Source: Tolypothrix sp. PCC 7910 (GTDB taxonomy: Bacteria; Cyanobacteriota; Cyanobacteriia; Cyanobacteriales; Nostocaceae). Taken from it: a DNA stretch of 64,000 nt. The notes under the pieces are model-generated. The model did no database searches, was not told where the DNA came from, and saw only the letters and a list, made by a program, of their open reading frames with translations. Within the stretch, counting starts at the first letter, position 1, and each line of letters opens with the position of its first letter. The position numbers were made by a program, and so were the translations under genes. The stretch is from positions 7,488,001 to 7,552,000 of the forward strand of contig NZ_CP050440.1 of the NCBI RefSeq assembly GCF_011769525.1. Reading direction: 5' to 3'. Positions 18,109 through 27,620 of the stretch are shown here, one piece after another.

Positions 18109-20118
18109 TTAATATTTTAAAATTCTTAGAGACAAACTATAGAATAATGTTTCTTTATTCTGATAAGCCTTTCTGGCAAATTCTGGCTTGTATTCATAAC
18201 GTAATATATTCTCTATTTGCTTGATTAGCTGCATTTCTAAACTTTGCTCGTTATCATATATCTGATTATTTTCATCGATGGCGCGTAAAACTTTGATACT
18301 GCCGTTATATCTAATTGCTACTTCTAATTTTAAATACCTTTGCTGATGATTACTTAAAAGTGAATCGACTAGATTATTTGGTAAGGAAATTATTTGATTA
18401 TTTTTAACTAATCGAGGAGTGGGAACAGGGATGCTACTATCTTCGCTGTCTAGTAATTTTGTTGAATTAGGAATGATGGTAAATAATATATCTGTTTTTA
18501 ATTCACTACTATTTCCGTAAAACTGATGAATTACTCGGGAAATAGTTTCGTTATTAACAGAATTTAACCAGTTATTACCAATATTTTTTTGCAAAAATAC
18601 AATCTGAGAAATTAGGATCACAAAAGGAATACCCAAAACTAGCATTGATAACTTAAAGTAATTATTTTTGTAAAATTCATGAATAGCTTTTGTTCTTGAT
18701 GGTGAAATTTGAGATGATTTGGCTCTAACCTCTTGTCCTTTGTTTGAAGCTATTTTTTCTGTATTATCTTGTGTTTCTTTAAGTTTTAAACTCCTAAGAA
18801 TTTGCTGGTCAAATTTACTATAGTTTTTGCTAATATTATTAGCTAGCAAGCTAGCACAAAGAAATTCATAATCTACAACGCTTAATGACTTACCATCAGC
18901 CCACTGCCATGCTTTATACAAAGCTTCTTCTGGCAATAATAAATGGGAATTATTAATGCGACCAGATTGTATCCATTCTTCTAGCTTTTCTGCATAAGGA
19001 CAGCCAAGCTTTTCTAATGTTTTAGTAATCCATTTATGATTAAAAACAGATGCATAAATGTAATTATATATTTTCAATCTGCCTTGGTTTTCCACTAAAC
19101 CAGATAGCAATAAATCTGTTGCTTCTTCGCTATTATCGTATTTAACTATCTTGCCATCTAAAATTGTTCGATATAGATGCAGAACTCCAATTGCATTTTG
19201 ACTTCTCAGTATGCGCTCACTTATTGTTCTTAAATGTTCTGGTTCATCTTGATATTCCCAGTTTTCAATTATTTTTTCGCTGACAATATTTTTAACCCAT
19301 TGTTGTTCTTCCCCAAAGCGAGGAGGTTTAGAAACATTAACGACTATGTCACAGATTTTTTGTGTTAAAAAAGGTTGCCCACTAGTTAAGCTTAAAATTT
19401 CTTTGAGAACTTTTTTAGCTATTTCTAAACTAGAAAATTTTTTAGCTAAACCTTTTGCTAAATGTTCAGCTTCCGAAAAATGGAACCCTGATAGTTCAAT
19501 GGGTTTCCCAAGATTAAAAGGTGTATGATTTTTATCTTGAATTAAATTTGAGGGAGTAGTCACACCTACTAAGGCAAAACTGAGGCGTTTATATTCTGGA
19601 GTATAAGACCTTTTACTATGACAAGTCTTAATAATATTAAAGAATTCATCTGTAGGGAAATCTAGGCATTTGACAAAATCGATTTCATCTATAAAAATTA
19701 CAATTTTCTCAGAAGTAGATTTCAGTAGTTCATCAAGAAATAAACTTAATTGATAAGCAGATGATAAATCTTTGTGTTTCTCCCACCATTCTTTTTGAAT
19801 GATAGGCGTAGTTATTTGTAGATTCATCATTAAGGAGTAAGCAATACCTTTATACCATTGCTGATAATTAAGCTGAGAACCAATTTCTGTGAGGTCAATT
19901 ACGGAACATATAATACCTTCTTTTTGTAAGCGGTGTATGGTATGTACTCTCAAGCTAGATTTACCCATCTGCCGGGAAGAAAATACATAGCAAAATTCCC
20001 CGGTTTTGAGTGCATTAAACAGGTTATCATCTGCTTTTCGTTTAACATAAGTAGGAGCATCATGAGGTAAGCTTCCTCCTACTTGATATCTATATGGTAA
20101 AGTCGTTTCTGCTGACAT
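18109..20118 (-). CDS. AAA-like NTPase with membrane anchor
   Basis: A 669-residue protein of the AAA-like family common in cyanobacteria (AAA_35 type). It opens with [20 protein letters not shown], a typical lead for this family. Walker [10 protein letters not shown] lies at about 47-55, a Walker B-like [10 protein letters not shown] near 140-149 and a sensor-like [12 protein letters not shown] near 185-195. A winged-helix-like region covers about 280-370. One membrane segment lies near 487-510, and the last 150 residues, basic and Tyr-containing, would be outside. It is 10 bp downstream of a second AAA gene and upstream of CHAT-CHASE2. It may act as a switch NTPase in the same pathway. Confidence 0.87.
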   Translation of the reverse strand: MSAETTLPYRYQVGGSLPHDAPTYVKRKADDNLFNALKTGEFCYVFSSRQMGKSSLRVHTIHRLQKEGIICSVIDLTEIGSQLNYQQWYKGIAYSLMMNLQITTPIIQKEWWEKHKDLSSAYQLSLFLDELLKSTSEKIVIFIDEIDFVKCLDFPTDEFFNIIKTCHSKRSYTPEYKRLSFALVGVTTPSNLIQDKNHTPFNLGKPIELSGFHFSEAEHLAKGLAKKFSSLEIAKKVLKEILSLTSGQPFLTQKICDIVVNVSKPPRFGEEQQWVKNIVSEKIIENWEYQDEPEHLRTISERILRSQNAIGVLHLYRTILDGKIVKYDNSEEATDLLLSGLVENQGRLKIYNYIYASVFNHKWITKTLEKLGCPYAEKLEEWIQSGRINNSHLLLPEEALYKAWQWADGKSLSVVDYEFLCASLLANNISKNYSKFDQQILRSLKLKETQDNTEKIASNKGQEVRAKSSQISPSRTKAIHEFYKNNYFKLSMLVLGIPFVILISQIVFLQKNIGNNWLNSVNNETISRVIHQFYGNSSELKTDILFTIIPNSTKLLDSEDSSIPVPTPRLVKNNQIISLPNNLVDSLLSNHQQRYLKLEVAIRYNGSIKVLRAIDENNQIYDNEQSLEMQLIKQIENILRYEYKPEFARKAYQNKETLFYSLSLRILKY

Positions 20119-20128
20119 AGGCTATCTC

Positions 20129-21502
20129 TTAATTTAACCAAACACGAAAATAAAGACGATATAATTGGCATCGCGGTTCTATATTGTTACCTGAGAGGCG
20201 GACTAATCCCATCCTATTTAGCTGACGTACTTGTTCTGGGTTTAACAGTATTGGTTGATTAGCATTTACAAGATTTTTCATCGCTGCAATTAAATGTGGT
20301 TCTTGTTTTAGTTTTACCCAAAGTTCCCAGAGATGATCGGCATATAATCCTGATGGAGTAGCAGCCATATTTAAAACTTCTTCTATTGTGATATGTGGCT
20401 GATTTTTGATATGCAGCAATGCTTTTTGGACTAAGTAAGGATGTCCTCCTACAAGTGCCATTAATTTTTCTACTTGCTTTTCATGCCAATTTAATCCATA
20501 TCTAACTGCTAACTCTTGTACTTGTTCTCTGGTAAATTCTGGTAGCTCGATTATTTGCCCTACATTAAATGGTGATTGATTAATATTTAAAGGAATATAA
20601 ACATCTGTACTATAAGCAAGTATGATCCGTAAATTCTGCCATTGATTGCCATTCCTACCTTTTTCATGCCAAGCTCTTAGTAGTCCAAAAAAGTCAGATG
20701 CTAGGCTAGCATAAGGAAAAATATGATCTACGTTATCTAAGCCGACAACTAAAGGAGTATTTAAATTAGCCAATATATAATCTTGGAAATAAACGCTAGA
20801 CCTCATATTGGAAGATAGAGTTTTATCCCAGTAAATATCCATTTTAGTTGAACCAAATAAAGCATAACCTACGGTATTGCAGAACCAATAGTTTAAGGCT
20901 TCGATATTGCTCATAACTTCTTGGTCGGCTTCTAAAAAATTTATATTGATTGCTGAGTATCCTTGTGTTTGAGAATATTGCAATATCTTTTTTAAAAGAT
21001 GAGTTTTACCTGTTAACCCTGGACTCTTAATGCGAATTAATGCAGAAGGCTGTAATATTTCCCTGTAGCATATAGATTCAACTTGCGGTAAATCGATAAA
21101 TTGTTCGGAATTCAAGGGTAGTTGTTGGATAAAATTTGTGGAGATTTTATTTCTCACTAGTTCTGGTTTATAGGTGGCAAATAGGCTAATTAATTCACTG
21201 CGTCTGGAACGGCGCTCATAAGATTCTTCTTCTTTTAAACCAAATAATTGGCAAATTAAAGAAATTTGCCTTCTTACTGTTCCTGTTTCAATTTTTAATG
21301 CTAAAGCAATTTCCTCATCTGTTTCCCCAGTGAGGAGTTTCAGTAATATCTCTTTGCGTTTAGGCGAACGATTGAGTTGTTTAAATTTTTCATCTAAATC
21401 TTTATTATCCATAATTTTAGACATAGGATATCTCTGGTTACTAATAGGAAATTCTCTGGTATTAAATTTAACAAATCTACGCCTTTTGAGTAGAAATTTC
21501 AT
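20129..21502 (-). CDS. HTH plus AAA-like NTPase
   Basis: A 457-residue cytoplasmic protein and first gene of the four-gene operon. Residues about 35-100 form a LuxR/sigma-4-like helix-turn-helix (TDEEIALALKIETGTVRRQI). The rest is an AAA-like domain with P-loop IKSPGLTGKTHLLKKIL near 158-174, Walker B-like PLVVGLDNVDHIF near 250 and a winged-helix-like C-terminus. It shares the ATPase architecture with the next gene but lacks a membrane anchor. The ATG at 21502 has a good ribosome site (AGAGGATAA) right before it; an inner ATG 26 codons on is a weaker alternative. It may be a signal-transducing NTPase that also binds DNA. Confidence 0.85.
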   Translation of the reverse strand: MKFLLKRRRFVKFNTREFPISNQRYPMSKIMDNKDLDEKFKQLNRSPKRKEILLKLLTGETDEEIALALKIETGTVRRQISLICQLFGLKEEESYERRSRRSELISLFATYKPELVRNKISTNFIQQLPLNSEQFIDLPQVESICYREILQPSALIRIKSPGLTGKTHLLKKILQYSQTQGYSAININFLEADQEVMSNIEALNYWFCNTVGYALFGSTKMDIYWDKTLSSNMRSSVYFQDYILANLNTPLVVGLDNVDHIFPYASLASDFFGLLRAWHEKGRNGNQWQNLRIILAYSTDVYIPLNINQSPFNVGQIIELPEFTREQVQELAVRYGLNWHEKQVEKLMALVGGHPYLVQKALLHIKNQPHITIEEVLNMAATPSGLYADHLWELWVKLKQEPHLIAAMKNLVNANQPILLNPEQVRQLNRMGLVRLSGNNIEPRCQLYRLYFRVWLN

Positions 21503-21568
21503 TTATCCTCTGGATACATAGGGAGAGAAAAGGTAGAAACACCAATGATATGTATCTAGGTTGAAAAT

Positions 21569-21584
21569 GGGCATAGGGCATAGG
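21569..21584. repeat. STRR heptamer array GGGCATA x2
   Basis: Two tandem GGGCATA units plus GG, preceded by TTGAAAAT exactly as in the array at 14689. It lies between the first gene of the CHAT-CHASE2 operon and the small membrane protein gene. Confidence 0.65.
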
Positions 21585-21668
21585 AAAGACAGATTTTCGT
21601 CCTTGGTTGTGCCAAAACCTGGCGTGAATGGCTGTCTGGGAATGCTTGAGGTTATGAGATCAACTTAA

Positions 21669-22058
21669 TTATTTTCGGAAGTAATTCATTAAACGAATCA
21701 CTATATCAACAGATATCCGCAATGTGTCTACACAATTACGAAGGAAGCTGGACAAAGCAGCACAAATCACAAAGGTAAAAAAAGCACAAGCTATAATTAG
21801 CGCTGCAACCTCATTAGTCTTGGCTAACTCAATGGCTTTATCCAGCAGTAAGGGTAGATTTGGTGTTTCTGCTGGGATTGTATAACTTTGTATTGTGAGA
21901 TCTGAATTTTTTCCGGATTTACCTTCACTACTCTTGAAGACTACATTGACCATGTTTTGATGGTTGTTAGCCCATAGGTTCATATTTGGTAACTGACTCC
22001 AGATTGTTTTTGCAGTCAGATACTGAACGTTAGAATCAGAGTTAAATATGTTACTCAT
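21669..22058 (-). CDS. Small single-pass membrane protein, unknown
   Basis: A 129-residue protein from the ATG at 22058. That start is preferred because AAAGGAG lies 8 nt upstream; an earlier in-frame ATG at 22076 overlaps that ribosome site. The N-terminal half is polar (ending near TIPAETPNLP), followed by one strong hydrophobic segment (about 88-108, VAALIIACAFFTFVICAALS) and a short basic tail. I do not recognise a family. It lies on the same strand as the CHAT-CHASE2 operon, about 165 bp before it, and directly downstream of the 44-bp palindrome. It may belong to the system as a membrane component. Confidence 0.6.
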   Translation of the reverse strand: MSNIFNSDSNVQYLTAKTIWSQLPNMNLWANNHQNMVNVVFKSSEGKSGKNSDLTIQSYTIPAETPNLPLLLDKAIELAKTNEVAALIIACAFFTFVICAALSSFLRNCVDTLRISVDIVIRLMNYFRK

Positions 22059-22157
22059 CCGAGTTACTCCTTTCAAAACTTGATTAACGAAATGTCTAAT
22101 TGTTCATCTTGCCAGCACGGCCATGCTGGCATTTGTGAATGAAATTCATGAGGTACT

Positions 22158-22201
22158 ATGAGTGTAAAAGAGTATTCATATGAATACTCTTTTACACTCA
22201 T
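22158..22201. promoter_or_regulatory. Perfect 44-bp palindrome between divergent arms
   Basis: The sequence centred on CATATG at 22177-22182 is perfectly self-complementary over 44 bp with no loop; the left arm begins ATGAGTGTAAAAGAGTATTC and the right arm mirrors it exactly. It lies about 100 bp upstream of the small membrane gene and 377 bp upstream of the sigma-factor gene. No T-tract follows. It could be a cruciform-forming operator, a strong RNA hairpin in a leader, or a small palindromic element. Confidence 0.75.
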
Positions 22202-22420
22202 TTCTGTACTTATTTCACATCTACTGAGCAAAATAGTATGTTCCGGAAAGAAATTAGCAAGACTTTATTCATTTGTATAAAGAATTTAAGCAGTCAATGA
22301 ATGGACTATATATAGTATTCAATTGAATATGTTTGCACCGCTCTCATCCATATTGCTGCTGAATTATCCTCTATAGGTTGACTTCTGGAAAATTACTTAA
22401 AGAAACGTAAATCACCCATA

Positions 22421-22450
22421 CTGAATCAGCTGATTCAGCAATTGAATCAG
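22421..22450. promoter_or_regulatory. Candidate operator: three alternating TGAATCAG half-sites
   Basis: CTGAATCAGCTGATTCAG (22421-22438) is a perfect 18-bp palindrome. A third copy of TGAATCAG follows at 22443-22450, giving half-sites in the order forward, reverse, forward. It lies about 130 bp upstream of the sigma-factor start at 22578. The arrangement suggests binding of a dimeric regulator, perhaps with a second dimer nearby. The LuxR-type protein at 27621 and the HTH protein at 20129 are local candidates. Confidence 0.55.
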
Positions 22451-22577
22451 TAATGCTGAGGTTGACAGCCAAAGTTCTTCTATAATCACATCATAAATTT
22501 TCTACACTTAAGTAAATTAATGACGATCGCAAGTAGTGGAAATTATTTGCTATTTCCTCAATAAAACCAAAAATTTC

Positions 22578-23786
22578 ATGCGCCCAAGACAAGATATTAT
22601 TGAGATTTTTTCTACTTTTGTTCTCTTCAATGGCGATGCTTTTGTCCGTTGGGTTAGCGATCCCAAGCTGCGGCGAAGTATGCAAAATTGTGTAGATCAG
22701 TCTTCGGAACAGGAATCTGCAACATTTTGGGCAATTTATTGGCATCGAGTTTGGCAGATGCAGGCGAGTTCCATAGCAGTTGCTCATCTTGCGGCCTATT
22801 TGCAGGAAGTCTGCTATTGGGTGGCGAGAAAAATGCAGATGAATGTACCAGGACAACATTCAGTTGCTGACTTTTTCCAAACAGCGATCGCTCGCATTGA
22901 TAAAGTACTTAAAGGCTTTAACCCGCAATTAGGTTCAAATTTGAAAGCTTATGCTGAATATGCTTTTAGCAATTTGATTAAAGATTTGTTACGTCAGCGT
23001 CAAGAAGCGGATATCTGTAGTGATTGGGCATTACTGCACAAAGTTAGCCAAAAGCGATTACTAGAATCTCTGCAACAGGCGGGATATAGCTCTCAAATGA
23101 TCAACCGTTATATTCTCGCTTGGAGCTGTTTCCTACAACTTTATGCACCCAAGGATGCTACCTCTGCTTACAAACTGATTAAACCCGAGCAAAGGACATT
23201 ACAAGCGATCGCCCAACTATATAATACTGAACGTCTCAGCCAGTTAAGTTCTCAAAGTCCTGTCATTCCTCCCGAAACTTTGGAAACTTGGCTAGTTACT
23301 TGCGCTCAAGCTGTACGCGCCTTTCAATATCCCACTTCAGTTTCCCTTGATATGTCTGCACCTGAGCAAGAGACAGGGGAATTACTCAATCGCTTCACAG
23401 ATAATTTTCAACAATCGGTATTAAATGAAATTATTGCCCAAGAAGAAGCACAGACAAGAGCACTGCAAAGTACGCAAATCAATCAGATTTTAACTGAGGC
23501 AATAGCAAAATTAGATACCGCAGACCAAAAACTCCTGCAAGCTTACTACCAGCAAGGATTGACCCAGCAGCAGATTGCCCAACAGCTGGGAGTCAAACAA
23601 TATACAGTTTCTCGCCAGTTGACTAAAATCAAACGGACTTTGCTCCTGGCTTTAGCAGAGTGGAGTCAACAAGCATTGCATATTCCTGTGACATCTGACG
23701 TAATCGACAGTATGAGCAATTCTTTAGAAGAGTGGTTGCTAGTTCACTATCGTCATCTTGTTTTGTCTTCTCCTGGGGAGTCCTGA
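22578..23786 (+). CDS. Divergent sigma-70 family RNA polymerase sigma factor
   Basis: A 402-residue protein from the ATG at 22578 (MRPRQDII); an in-frame ATG 14 codons earlier lacks a good context. A region-2-like stretch covers about 70-165, with GFNPQLGSNLKAYAEYAF resembling the core of divergent cyanobacterial sigma factors. A long linker follows, then region 4 with a clear helix-turn-helix at about 322-350 (QQQIAQQLGVKQYTVSRQL). The last 50 residues are an unusual extension. It is translationally coupled to DUF1822, whose start lies 2 nt past this stop. It runs divergently from the CHAT-CHASE2 operon and probably directs transcription of the island. Confidence 0.85.
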   Translation: MRPRQDIIEIFSTFVLFNGDAFVRWVSDPKLRRSMQNCVDQSSEQESATFWAIYWHRVWQMQASSIAVAHLAAYLQEVCYWVARKMQMNVPGQHSVADFFQTAIARIDKVLKGFNPQLGSNLKAYAEYAFSNLIKDLLRQRQEADICSDWALLHKVSQKRLLESLQQAGYSSQMINRYILAWSCFLQLYAPKDATSAYKLIKPEQRTLQAIAQLYNTERLSQLSSQSPVIPPETLETWLVTCAQAVRAFQYPTSVSLDMSAPEQETGELLNRFTDNFQQSVLNEIIAQEEAQTRALQSTQINQILTEAIAKLDTADQKLLQAYYQQGLTQQQIAQQLGVKQYTVSRQLTKIKRTLLLALAEWSQQALHIPVTSDVIDSMSNSLEEWLLVHYRHLVLSSPGES

Positions 23787-23788
23787 CC

Positions 23789-24952
23789 ATGACTTTTATT
23801 CCACCACCATCACCTGCAATTTGTGAACAGCTCACCCTGGAAATTTCCCTGACTTCTCAAATGCAGGAATTACCATCATTTTCGACATCAGGCGGACGCT
23901 GGCGCGCCTACCTTAACCAATTATGCTTAGATACATTTTTACATTGGTTGCGAGTCGAAGAAGTTCCCAATGCCAGAGTGTGGACGCAAACAGGGACATT
24001 ACCCAGCCTTTGGGAATTTACCAATGGTACTGCGATCGCTTGTGACGATATGCGATTGGTATTAATTCCTACAACAGCAATTGACATGGCAGAATTGCGC
24101 GTACCCCAGGAATGGGTGGATATTCCCAATTGGATGGCTGATTACTATATTGCAGTCCAAGTTAATCCTCATGCTGGTTGGATGACAATTTGCGGCTATA
24201 TTACCCATCGGCAATTAAAAACCAAGGGTGTGTATGATGCGAGCGATCGCGCCTACTGTTTGGATGAGAATGATTTAATCAAAGATATCAATGGTCTGTG
24301 GATTACGCGTCAACTTTGCCCAGAGGAAATTTTACGTAATTCAGTTGTACCCTTATCGCAGTTACCTTTAACTCAGGCAGAAAGTTTAATAGCACGGCTA
24401 GGGAATCCGGAAGTAGTGTTTCCTCGCTTAGCCATTCCCTTTGAATTATGGGGCGCATTGCTGGAACATGGCGGTTGGCGACAACGGCTATACGAGCGAA
24501 GACAGGGGTTATCAGAACAGTGGTCTATTCAGCAATGGCTACAAGCAGGAGTGTCTAATTTAGCACAACGATTTGGCTGGGAAATCTCACAATTACAATT
24601 AGCGCCCCGTGGTCTGCGAAGTCGGGAAACTGGTGAATTACAAGTATATTTATCTCGACATTTAATGCTTGCTGGTCATCCCTACGAATTGCGCGTCTTG
24701 TCTAGCGGTAATTTAAAAGACAATGTATGGCGATTTGAATTACGCAATACCAATCCCGATGAAATGATTCCGGTAGGATTTAAATTGCGACTATTAACCG
24801 AAGATTTACAACCATTTGCCAACAATGAGGATACTGCTAAACAGGCGATCGCCCAGCTTTATGTGGATGTCATGCTTGAGCCAGGAGAGGCTTTGGTTTG
24901 GGAAGTAGAACCAACACCAGATGGTTACGATCGAGAAATTTTACGCTTTTAA
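23789..24952 (+). CDS. DUF1822 family protein
   Basis: A 387-residue protein of the cyanobacterial DUF1822 family, started at 23789 (MTFIPPPSPAIC) because this ATG lies 2 nt after the sigma-factor stop and follows GGGGAG. The N-terminal part has W-rich stretches (LHWLRVEEVPNARVW) and the phrase NWMADYYIAVQVN with GYITHRQLK typical of the family. The C-terminal 120 residues are beta-rich and end LEPGEALVWEVEP. It is soluble with no signal peptide. DUF1822 genes very often follow sigma-factor genes of this type, so it may be an accessory or anti-sigma-like protein; that is inference. It converges on the TpsA-like gene with 3 bp between stops. Confidence 0.85.
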   Translation: MTFIPPPSPAICEQLTLEISLTSQMQELPSFSTSGGRWRAYLNQLCLDTFLHWLRVEEVPNARVWTQTGTLPSLWEFTNGTAIACDDMRLVLIPTTAIDMAELRVPQEWVDIPNWMADYYIAVQVNPHAGWMTICGYITHRQLKTKGVYDASDRAYCLDENDLIKDINGLWITRQLCPEEILRNSVVPLSQLPLTQAESLIARLGNPEVVFPRLAIPFELWGALLEHGGWRQRLYERRQGLSEQWSIQQWLQAGVSNLAQRFGWEISQLQLAPRGLRSRETGELQVYLSRHLMLAGHPYELRVLSSGNLKDNVWRFELRNTNPDEMIPVGFKLRLLTEDLQPFANNEDTAKQAIAQLYVDVMLEPGEALVWEVEPTPDGYDREILRF

Positions 24953-24955
24953 GTT

Positions 24956-27514
24956 CTAGTGCTGGCAAGAAATGTTGGGGGCAGTGTGCAAAGAGAAGCT
25001 AGCGTTAGGTCTTTGGGCAATCAACTGCACATTGCCGCGTCGATCCACAACCCATCCTTGAGCTTCTATAATTGGTTGTTGATTTTCACTAGCATTTTTG
25101 GATAAGTGAGTTAGCTTCGCTGGTGCTTGTTGGAAGGTTTCTGTCGGCTCATCCAATGTCACCCATTGGCTAATCACTGCTCTGTGACGTAACGGTTCAC
25201 TGGGACTCAAAGGCAATCCGCCACGTCCTGTAACCACAAAACTATTGCTGCGTGCATTTCTAGCAGTACAGCTTTGAGCGATTTGCTGGGAAGCATCAAC
25301 CAAATTTATCGGTAATTCTACTAAACCTTGAATAAGGTCAACATCGGGGGTGTTGAGTTCTATGATGCCGTCTATGCCCAGTTCTGAACTGGCAGTGATG
25401 TCGCTTAGAAAAGTTGGATTTTGACGAGGCTGAATACCAAAGATACCAAAAGCTGTGATATTTACTTTCCCACCACTACCACTATAAGCATTCGCTGTAA
25501 TATCACTATTTTCCCCAGGTAAGGCAACTATAAAACCATCTGGATTATTGATGGCAATATTACCACCGTTTCCAGTTTGCTGCGCCCTGCCAGCAGTAGT
25601 AGAAATTTCACTTTCACGGCGTAAAAGTAGTAAATCTGTAATGTTCAAATTTAGGTTACCGCCATTACCGGAGTTAGTTTGTGCAGTAATCTGGCTATTA
25701 TATAGACGTACTGAATTAGCAGTGATTTCTAAGTTTCCTGCCTCACCTGCTTGGCTGCTACTAACTGTTGCTTGCGCCCTGTCAGAAAGCAGCAATTGTG
25801 GTGTAGAAATCGTTAAGTTGCCAGCTTTTCCTAACCCTTGAGTACTAGCAGTTAATCTACTAGAACGACCATTATTAGCGCGACCACTTACCTGGATAAA
25901 GTCGGTAGCATCTACTTTTAAAGTACCGCCATTTCCTGAACCTCTGGTTTCAGAGGAAATGTTTGCTCCACCCAAAACCCGCAAACCACCAGTATTAATT
26001 GTCAAGTCTCCAGCTTTGCCAGTACTGTCACTTATAGTAAAAAAGCCACTAGGACTAGTTCCATTAGCAGAACGTCCAATTAACTCTATTTGTGAAGCCT
26101 TGACTATTAAATTACCCCCTGCGCCAGCACCAAGAGTACCACTTCTAATTTGCGCGCCGCCTTGGAGGTTTAATTTTCCAGTTTCTAGATTTAAGTTACC
26201 GGCATTTCCTGTAGTATTAGGGTTGCTTTGAGTGGTTATACTCGTAAAATTTCCACTCATCTCTACTGCTTCAATAGCTTTAATATTTATATCTCCCGCC
26301 TTTCCTATGCTTTGAGTTTCTGATGAGATTGTTCCTGCATTATTCAAAATTAATCGCCTAGTATTAACTGTTAAATTTCCGCCATTACCAATTGCTACTT
26401 GTTCTAGTTGTGATACTCCAGTAGTTAAACTACTGGGAAATCGGCTATTACTTATAGAGTTAAATATTTGTACAGATTCAGAAGCATTGACAGTGATATT
26501 CCCTCCAGTACCACTGTTGAATGTGCGACTAGATACTGTTGATTGTTCGCGAATAGTTAATTGCTTGGAATTAATATTTATATCACCAGCAGGTGCTGAA
26601 GTAAAAGTATTTGCTGTCACAATCGACCTTTGGATATCTACCTGCGAGGCGTTCAGGGAAATTGCACCTTTTTCACTGGGTATTTGGCTGTTAATGTCTG
26701 CTGCGGTTGCAATATCTACAAAACTTCTAGCAATTTGGATATTACCAAAGTTATGAGCATTTTGATAATTAAAAATCCAGCCTTGGTTTGTTTGATTAAG
26801 ATTGACTTGATTAACTCCAGTAACACTACCTAATTCAATTCGACCCCCAGGAGCATTGAGAAAACCACCTTCTAGGATGACATTACCACCTAATAGAGCT
26901 AATGTTTTACCTAAAGCTACTCTCACTCCTAGCCCTTGTAAGCTACTAGCGAAACCACCAATACCTTGCACCCGAATTTCTCCAGGATTGTCTCCGAATT
27001 GCAAGCCTATGGGCGTATTTATGGTTAATAAGGGTGTAGTTTGGGGAGCCGTTGCACTAAATTCAAAACCATTAGTAAATTTCAAGCTACTAGCAGTGCT
27101 ACCTACAAATGAACCGCCAATATCTAAGTGTGCATTCTGTCCAAAAATAATCCCACGAGGATTAATTAAAAATAAATTTGCTGTACCATTAGCACGAACT
27201 AATCCATCAATGTTAGAAACAGAATTACCTGTTACTCGACTAATAATATTTTGAATATTCGTAGGATTATTAAAAAAAGCTGTGCTGTTAGTGGGAATAG
27301 AAAAATCTTGAAAACTGTGAAAAAGATTATTTCCCGCTTGAGTTCCAGCCTCAATAATACTAGTGTTGCCTTCTATTCTAATAGTAGAATTATTTGACAG
27401 AGTACTATCCGGGGTGATTTGAGCCAGGGAGACATTTGGTGAAAACATTGAGATGCTCATGATAGCAATTCCCAATTTTTTTACCCGATACCAATGTATA
27501 GATACTCCAGACAT
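24956..27514 (-). CDS. TpsA-like secreted protein with filamentous haemagglutinin N-terminal domain
   Basis: An 852-residue exported beta-helical protein. A signal peptide (about 1-32, cleavage near SLAQ) is followed by a two-partner-secretion domain (about 33-280) with FLINPRGIIFGQNAHLDIGG near 110-130, the NPRGI-type motif of TpsA proteins. The rest is a repetitive beta-helix rich in N, G and T (phrases like GNGGNLTVNT and AGDINI). A conserved cyanobacterial C-terminus has SCTAR, FVVTGRGGLP and GWVVDRRGNVQL. The ATG has a good ribosome site (AGGAGA). A TpsB outer-membrane partner is not in the window. It probably ends up at the cell surface. Confidence 0.9.
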   Translation of the reverse strand: MSGVSIHWYRVKKLGIAIMSISMFSPNVSLAQITPDSTLSNNSTIRIEGNTSIIEAGTQAGNNLFHSFQDFSIPTNSTAFFNNPTNIQNIISRVTGNSVSNIDGLVRANGTANLFLINPRGIIFGQNAHLDIGGSFVGSTASSLKFTNGFEFSATAPQTTPLLTINTPIGLQFGDNPGEIRVQGIGGFASSLQGLGVRVALGKTLALLGGNVILEGGFLNAPGGRIELGSVTGVNQVNLNQTNQGWIFNYQNAHNFGNIQIARSFVDIATAADINSQIPSEKGAISLNASQVDIQRSIVTANTFTSAPAGDININSKQLTIREQSTVSSRTFNSGTGGNITVNASESVQIFNSISNSRFPSSLTTGVSQLEQVAIGNGGNLTVNTRRLILNNAGTISSETQSIGKAGDINIKAIEAVEMSGNFTSITTQSNPNTTGNAGNLNLETGKLNLQGGAQIRSGTLGAGAGGNLIVKASQIELIGRSANGTSPSGFFTISDSTGKAGDLTINTGGLRVLGGANISSETRGSGNGGTLKVDATDFIQVSGRANNGRSSRLTASTQGLGKAGNLTISTPQLLLSDRAQATVSSSQAGEAGNLEITANSVRLYNSQITAQTNSGNGGNLNLNITDLLLLRRESEISTTAGRAQQTGNGGNIAINNPDGFIVALPGENSDITANAYSGSGGKVNITAFGIFGIQPRQNPTFLSDITASSELGIDGIIELNTPDVDLIQGLVELPINLVDASQQIAQSCTARNARSNSFVVTGRGGLPLSPSEPLRHRAVISQWVTLDEPTETFQQAPAKLTHLSKNASENQQPIIEAQGWVVDRRGNVQLIAQRPNASFSLHTAPNISCQH

Positions 27515-27620
27515 TGTATTCTCCTAGCTTTAAAAGGCTTTTATGTAGATTTTTTAAATAAAATATAATGCTATTATTTTCTTCTTTATTATTATTTTGG
27601 TCTTCTAAAAAAAGTTAGAA

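Noticed and set aside
25548-27254. Several plus-strand frames opposite the TpsA-like gene
   Set aside because: They are shadows of the repetitive beta-helix coding sequence.
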